DNA of 64,000 nt from positions 4,154,001 to 4,218,000 of the forward strand of contig NZ_CP140255.1 in NCBI RefSeq assembly GCF_034479615.1, read 5' to 3'. The stretch's first letter is position 1, and every line of letters begins with the position of its first letter. The notes under the pieces were generated by a model, which saw only the letters and a program-made list of their open reading frames with translations, had not been told where the DNA came from and did no database searches. The position numbers were made by a program, and so were the translations under genes. Shown piece by piece: positions 60,195 to 64,000 of this stretch. This DNA comes from Vreelandella neptunia (lineage in GTDB: Bacteria > Pseudomonadota > Gammaproteobacteria > Pseudomonadales > Halomonadaceae).

Positions 60195-61604
60195 ATGAAA
60201 CGCTACGAACAGTTTGCCGATGAGATAGCCACGTTGATTCGCCAAGGCGTGCTTGGCCCTGGGGAGCGTATTCCTTCGGTGCGTCAGGCGAGCCGACACC
60301 ACGGCATCAGCCCCTCTACGGTGTTTCAGGCTTACTACTTACTGGAAAACCAAGGGCTTATCACTGCACGGGCACGCTCGGGCTATTTTGTGCGCGAACA
60401 CGCCCGACGCTTGCTGGACGAACCCCGCGTAACGCTGCAGCCCACCGCCCCGGCAGAGGTAGAAGTCAGCGAGTTGGTGTTCTCGGTGCTTGACTCGCTT
60501 CAGGATGACCAAACGGTGCCCTTTGGCTCGGCTTTTCCCAGCCCTGAGCTGTTTCCGCTTTCGCGCTTGAGTATCAGCATGACCCGGGGGCTGCGGGCGC
60601 TTTCGCCCCAGCAGGTGGTGGCCGATATGACCACCGGGCATACTGACCTGTGTCGGCAAATTGCCCTGCGCTACATGCTGGGCGGCATTCAACTGCCGAT
60701 GGAAGAGCTGGTGATTACCAATGGCGCGATGGAGGGGCTTAACTTGGCCCTGCAGTGTGTTACCGAGCCGGGCGACCTGGTGGCGATTGAGTCCCCAGCG
60801 TTTTATGCCAGCCTGCAAGTGTTGGAGCGGTTGAAACTGCGCGCGGTGGAGATTCCGGTTCACCCACGGGAGGGGATCGACCTGGAGGTGCTGTCAGAGC
60901 GACTAGAGACACTGCCGATCAAAGCCTGCTGGTTTATGAGCCACCTGCAAAACCCAATCGGCGCCAGCCTGAGTAAAGAGCGCAAGCAAGCGCTTTATCA
61001 GCTGTTAAAACAGCACCAAATACCCATGCTAGAGGATGATGTGTATGCCGAGCTGTACTTTGGCAGCACGCCGCCTGCGCCCGTAAAAGCCTTCGATGAT
61101 GAGGGTTTGGTCATCCACTGCAGCTCCTTCTCAAAGTGCTTGGCACCCGGCTACCGGGTGGGCTGGGTGGCAGGCGGTCGCTATGCCCAGGCTATCTCGC
61201 GGCTCAAACTAATGACCACGATTTCACCTTCCGTGCCCGCTCAGGCAGCCATCGCAGACTATTTGCAGCACGGCGGTTATGACCGCCATTTGCGTAAGCT
61301 CCGCCATGCCCTGGAAGCCCAGCAAAGCAGCATGCTGGCAGCGGCGGATCGCTACTTTCCTGCCCATACCCGTATTACCCGCCCTGCGGGCGGCTACTTT
61401 TTATGGGCGGAGTTTCCCGAGCAAGTGGATTCGCTGCGACTCTTCAATACGGCGCTCGAACATGGTGTGAGCTTAGCGCCAGGCCCGATCTTTTCCGCGA
61501 CCCAGCAGTTTCGAAACTGCGTGCGCTTAAGCTATGGCCACCCCTGGACGCCACGCAGCGAGCGCGGCATGGAAACACTAGGCAAGCTATTAACCCTCTT
61601 TTAA
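60195..61604 (+). CDS. MocR-family regulator: GntR HTH fused to PLP aminotransferase fold
   Basis: Transcription factor, 469 residues. The N-terminal GntR winged helix (about 1-70) has IRQGVLGPGERIPSVRQASRHHGISPSTVFQAYYLLENQGLI. The remaining 370 residues are a class I aminotransferase fold, with the PLP lysine in SSFSKCLAPGYRVGW and the ring-stacking region in ITNGAMEGLNLAL. Relatives include PdxR and GabR. It is divergent from ccoG and converges on an MFS gene. The target is unknown; the LysE-type exporter and MFS genes nearby are candidates. Confidence 0.92.
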   Translation: MKRYEQFADEIATLIRQGVLGPGERIPSVRQASRHHGISPSTVFQAYYLLENQGLITARARSGYFVREHARRLLDEPRVTLQPTAPAEVEVSELVFSVLDSLQDDQTVPFGSAFPSPELFPLSRLSISMTRGLRALSPQQVVADMTTGHTDLCRQIALRYMLGGIQLPMEELVITNGAMEGLNLALQCVTEPGDLVAIESPAFYASLQVLERLKLRAVEIPVHPREGIDLEVLSERLETLPIKACWFMSHLQNPIGASLSKERKQALYQLLKQHQIPMLEDDVYAELYFGSTPPAPVKAFDDEGLVIHCSSFSKCLAPGYRVGWVAGGRYAQAISRLKLMTTISPSVPAQAAIADYLQHGGYDRHLRKLRHALEAQQSSMLAAADRYFPAHTRITRPAGGYFLWAEFPEQVDSLRLFNTALEHGVSLAPGPIFSATQQFRNCVRLSYGHPWTPRSERGMETLGKLLTLF

Positions 61605-61659
61605 CGTGAACATCCAACGCAGCCTTTCGCCAAGCGCCTAGGCTGGCTAGCCGCACACG

Positions 61660-62949
61660 TCAGCTAAGGGTCTCGGCATCTTCAGCAACAGGTTCGATGG
61701 GGTCACCGTTTTCATCCAGCAACTGATGATCGTAAGCGGCCTGGAGGCCAGTATCTTCAGCCTCTGTCGGTTGCAGCTCTTCTTCCTCTGTCAAATAGTC
61801 GATATGGCCCGGATAAAGCGGTGATAGCACCGCGACCAGAATGCCGACCACCGAAAAGATCGCAAACGCATCCGCATACCCAAGCCTGTCGACCAGCACA
61901 CCAGTCACCGGCGAGCCCACCGCCTGCCCAAGCGCGCAGGCCATAAAAGGTAATACCGGCCCCATCGATAGCCGCCCAGGCAGCAGCCGGATGCCGGTCA
62001 TCAGGTACAGTCCTGTCAAACTCATGTAGGCAAGACCGAAAACCATCGCGGAAAACATCGCCAGCGCTAATTGACCAGGGCTAGCGGCCAGCAACACCAA
62101 GCTTGAAGACAGCATCATCAACATCAATGCCTGGGTAATGGGTGGGTTATTTCGGTCGGCTAAATCACTTATTACAGCGCCGCCGAGCCCGGCGACCCCT
62201 ACCGCGAACCATAACCAACCGGTGTGTCCTGGGGACAACGCGCCAAGGGTAACCGCCAGATCCGGAGCAAAAAGCCAGTACGGCGCAGATACAAAGCCCA
62301 TGGCGAAGGCAAAAATCGTCAGCCGAATGAGGCGCGACCATTGCGACCTAGTGATGGGCGGTGGTGGTGCAGCGTTGGCTGGAATGACTCGTGACACGGA
62401 AGGGATGAAGTACCATGCCGCCACGACTCCCATAGCGGTAAGCGCAGCAAATATCGTGTAGGTCAGTCGCCATGCATCCGACAAGAACACAACGGTCGGT
62501 ACCGCCACGATGATACCGATGCTAGTACCGGCATTCATAATCGAGCTGACCCGCCCATGCATTGCGCGGCTCACCAGCGCCTGCATTGCAGCGGTCAGCG
62601 CGGGCATCATTAAACCGGTGCAGATACCGCAGATAAATACACCCATACCCAGCGATAGCGCGTCTGACGACTGGCTGATCAATGCTAAACCGCCAACACC
62701 GAAAGACCCAGAGAGAATGGCTAAGTTACGCGCACCGAGCCGATCAGCGGCAAGCGGCGCGACCAGTGTGGAAAGCACAAAACTAATAAACGGCAGCGCC
62801 CCGATAATGCCGACCAGGTAAGACGTCAGCGAAAGCTCGGCACTGATAGAAGGTACAAACAGACCAAAGGCAAAACGCGCAAGCCCGTAACTGATCGCCA
62901 CCAGCGCGGCTCCAAATAGGGCAAACCCCATGCTCGACAACGCTTTCAT
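61660..62949 (-). CDS. MFS transporter (YbfB/YjiJ-like)
   Basis: Twelve-helix carrier, 429 residues. The first helix pattern GFALFGAALVAISYGLARFAFGLFVP is typical of the YbfB/YjiJ or CynX-like group. The loop 2-3 motif is APLAADRLGARNLAIL. An acidic cytosolic tail of about 50 residues (EEEELQPTEAEDTG...) follows the last helix and is unusual in length. It converges on the MocR gene with a 55-base gap and no clear hairpin. Its substrate is unknown. Confidence 0.88.
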   Translation of the reverse strand: MKALSSMGFALFGAALVAISYGLARFAFGLFVPSISAELSLTSYLVGIIGALPFISFVLSTLVAPLAADRLGARNLAILSGSFGVGGLALISQSSDALSLGMGVFICGICTGLMMPALTAAMQALVSRAMHGRVSSIMNAGTSIGIIVAVPTVVFLSDAWRLTYTIFAALTAMGVVAAWYFIPSVSRVIPANAAPPPPITRSQWSRLIRLTIFAFAMGFVSAPYWLFAPDLAVTLGALSPGHTGWLWFAVGVAGLGGAVISDLADRNNPPITQALMLMMLSSSLVLLAASPGQLALAMFSAMVFGLAYMSLTGLYLMTGIRLLPGRLSMGPVLPFMACALGQAVGSPVTGVLVDRLGYADAFAIFSVVGILVAVLSPLYPGHIDYLTEEEELQPTEAEDTGLQAAYDHQLLDENGDPIEPVAEDAETLS

Positions 62950-63185
62950 ACGGAGCCCTCCACTGCCATTGATTGCATGTATACAAGGTCGCTATGAGCA
63001 TTGTCGTCGCAACTTCCGCTATGAGCAATGCAGATTTTGAACAGCTAGCGGGTAACCTCCAGTGATCATCTGGGCGATAAGTGGAGTTAAGCAGGCAGCC
63101 TTTGTTGAATGACCGCTTTCAGACTTAAGGAAGCCACCACCAAGCACTACCAGCCATCTCTGCTTTCCTTCACATAGGTGAGAAA
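62950..63185. other. Divergent promoter region of the MFS and LysE genes
   Basis: No gene or hairpin recognised here. With the small frame at 63186 excluded, it should hold both promoters. Confidence 0.4.
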
Positions 63186-63275
63186 ATGAACACTGAACAT
63201 AATTGCCACGCGGCGTTCCAGGGCTTACAACTATACGGCGAGATAAAGTTAATAATTCACCAACAGGAAGATTAG
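63186..63275 (+). CDS. Possible 29-residue leader peptide before lysE-like gene
   Basis: ATG preceded by AGGTGAGAAA, stop 4 bases before the next start. The product is MNTEHNCHAAFQGLQLYGEI and nine more residues. I know no homologue. The good ribosome site and tight spacing suggest translational coupling, but a frame this short can arise by chance. Confidence 0.3.
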   Translation: MNTEHNCHAAFQGLQLYGEIKLIIHQQED

Positions 63276-63279
63276 CGCT

Positions 63280-63900
63280 ATGTCGATTGAGCTTTGGCTA
63301 TCGTTTGTGTTGGCTTCGTTTTTGGTCATCGCGTCCCCCGGCCCCGCCGTTGCTCTACTGGTAGTGACCGGCATCAATCAAGGCCGCAAAGCTGCTCTGG
63401 CGATGTTGCCTGGCTTTTTCTTGGGTGACCTGGTGGCGATGTCACTTTCGTTTGCAGGCGTAGGCGCGCTGCTGATGGCATCGGCGGAGCTATTCGCCAT
63501 GGTTAAATGGCTAGGGGTTCTCTATCTGCTTTACCTAGGCATCAAGATGTGGCGTGAATCCGGCCAGTTAAATGACCTGGAAGCCTCTGGGGTGAACGTT
63601 CAGCAAGGTACCGCAAAGGCATTTTGGGTGACGCTGCTAAACCCCAAAAGCATTCTATTCTTCATGGCATTCATGCCGCAGTTTATTAACCAAACCCAGC
63701 CTCTGGCGCCCCAGTTGGCGATTCTGTTTGCTACGTTTCTTGTGATCGGTGTCATCTCAGACCTCGGCTACACACTGTTGTCGACCACTAGCCGACAACT
63801 AATGACCGCCAATTTTCGCCGCCTGCTACACCGTTGCGGTGCAGGTAGTTTGATTGGCGCGGGGGTATTGATGACCTTAATGCGCCGCCCGACGGGTTAA
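63280..63900 (+). CDS. LysE/RhtB-family amino-acid exporter
   Basis: Inner-membrane exporter, 206 residues, about six helices. The family start is ELWLSFVLASFLVIASPGPAVALLVVTGINQG, which includes the conserved SPGP. Later blocks are LGVLYLLYLGIKMWRE and LLNPKSILFFMAFMPQF. GGAAG precedes the ATG at 63280. Members export lysine, homoserine, threonine or similar compounds. The specific substrate is unknown. Confidence 0.9.
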   Translation: MSIELWLSFVLASFLVIASPGPAVALLVVTGINQGRKAALAMLPGFFLGDLVAMSLSFAGVGALLMASAELFAMVKWLGVLYLLYLGIKMWRESGQLNDLEASGVNVQQGTAKAFWVTLLNPKSILFFMAFMPQFINQTQPLAPQLAILFATFLVIGVISDLGYTLLSTTSRQLMTANFRRLLHRCGAGSLIGAGVLMTLMRRPTG

Positions 63901-63952
63901 TATTAATTTGGGATGTAACAATATCTCTGTCGCTTTATATCAGGAGTGATCA

Positions 63953-64000
63953 GTGACTGACGAAACCCCGTCAGGAACTGATCGACTTACCCCGGATGCA
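63953..64000 (+). CDS. Start of an unidentified gene (truncated by window edge)
   Basis: GTG start with AGGAG 7 bases upstream, open for 16 codons to the edge (MTDETPSGTDRLTPDA). It is too short to identify. It lies 52 bases after the LysE-like gene on the same strand. Confidence 0.5.
   Translation, partial: MTDETPSGTDRLTPDA

Overview
The window looks like chromosomal DNA from a moderately halophilic gammaproteobacterium of the Halomonadaceae (Halomonas or a close relative). This is inferred from the glycine-betaine/C1 catabolic block, the BCCT carrier, two TRAP transporters, the GC-rich coding style and the intergenic palindromic repeats. No rRNA, tRNA or CRISPR array was seen.

1-21.9 kb holds osmolyte and C1 catabolism. 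It begins with a PotABC-like ABC uptake system that runs off the left edge. Next come a two-subunit NAD-linked formate dehydrogenase, glutathione-independent formaldehyde dehydrogenase, a BCCT carrier and a DMT-type permease. The dimethylglycine operon follows in the order dipeptidase, DUF5943 protein, dgcA, dgcB, etfA-like, etfB-like, with a GbdR-like activator upstream. Demethylation of dimethylglycine releases formaldehyde, which the neighbouring dehydrogenases can oxidise to formate and CO2. Two copies of one palindromic repeat family sit inside the dgc operon.

22-34 kb is accessory. It carries a TRAP transporter, then an AraC/outer-membrane protein/MFS/amidase gene run of unknown substrate. 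An AT-rich pair follows: a cytosolic gamma-glutamyltransferase-like enzyme and an NRAMP-like permease that lacks the metal-binding motifs.

34-57 kb is a large aromatic block. It contains a GMC oxidoreductase, two AraC regulators (one FeaR-like), a FeaB-like arylacetaldehyde dehydrogenase, a porin, a second TRAP transporter, an intact IS30-family element, and a MobA-like flavin monooxygenase. The monooxygenase is divergent from a homoprotocatechuate meta-cleavage pathway: hpaF, hpaE, type I extradiol dioxygenase, hpaG, hpaH, hpaA (opposite strand), type III extradiol dioxygenase, hpaI, succinate-semialdehyde dehydrogenase and hpaR. HpaBC is absent from the window, two unrelated ring-cleavage enzymes are present, and a repeated TTAAT-NN-ATTAA operator-like motif lies between the monooxygenase and hpaF. 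A plausible flow is: aryl alcohol or aldehyde, to hydroxyphenylacetate, to homoprotocatechuate, to pyruvate plus succinate.

57-64 kb holds singletons: a minimal PAS/chemoreceptor-tip protein, a solitary ccoG, a MocR-type regulator, an MFS carrier, a LysE/RhtB exporter and the start of another gene.

Starts were chosen by Shine-Dalgarno position and family N-termini, so many coding regions begin inside the longest possible frame.
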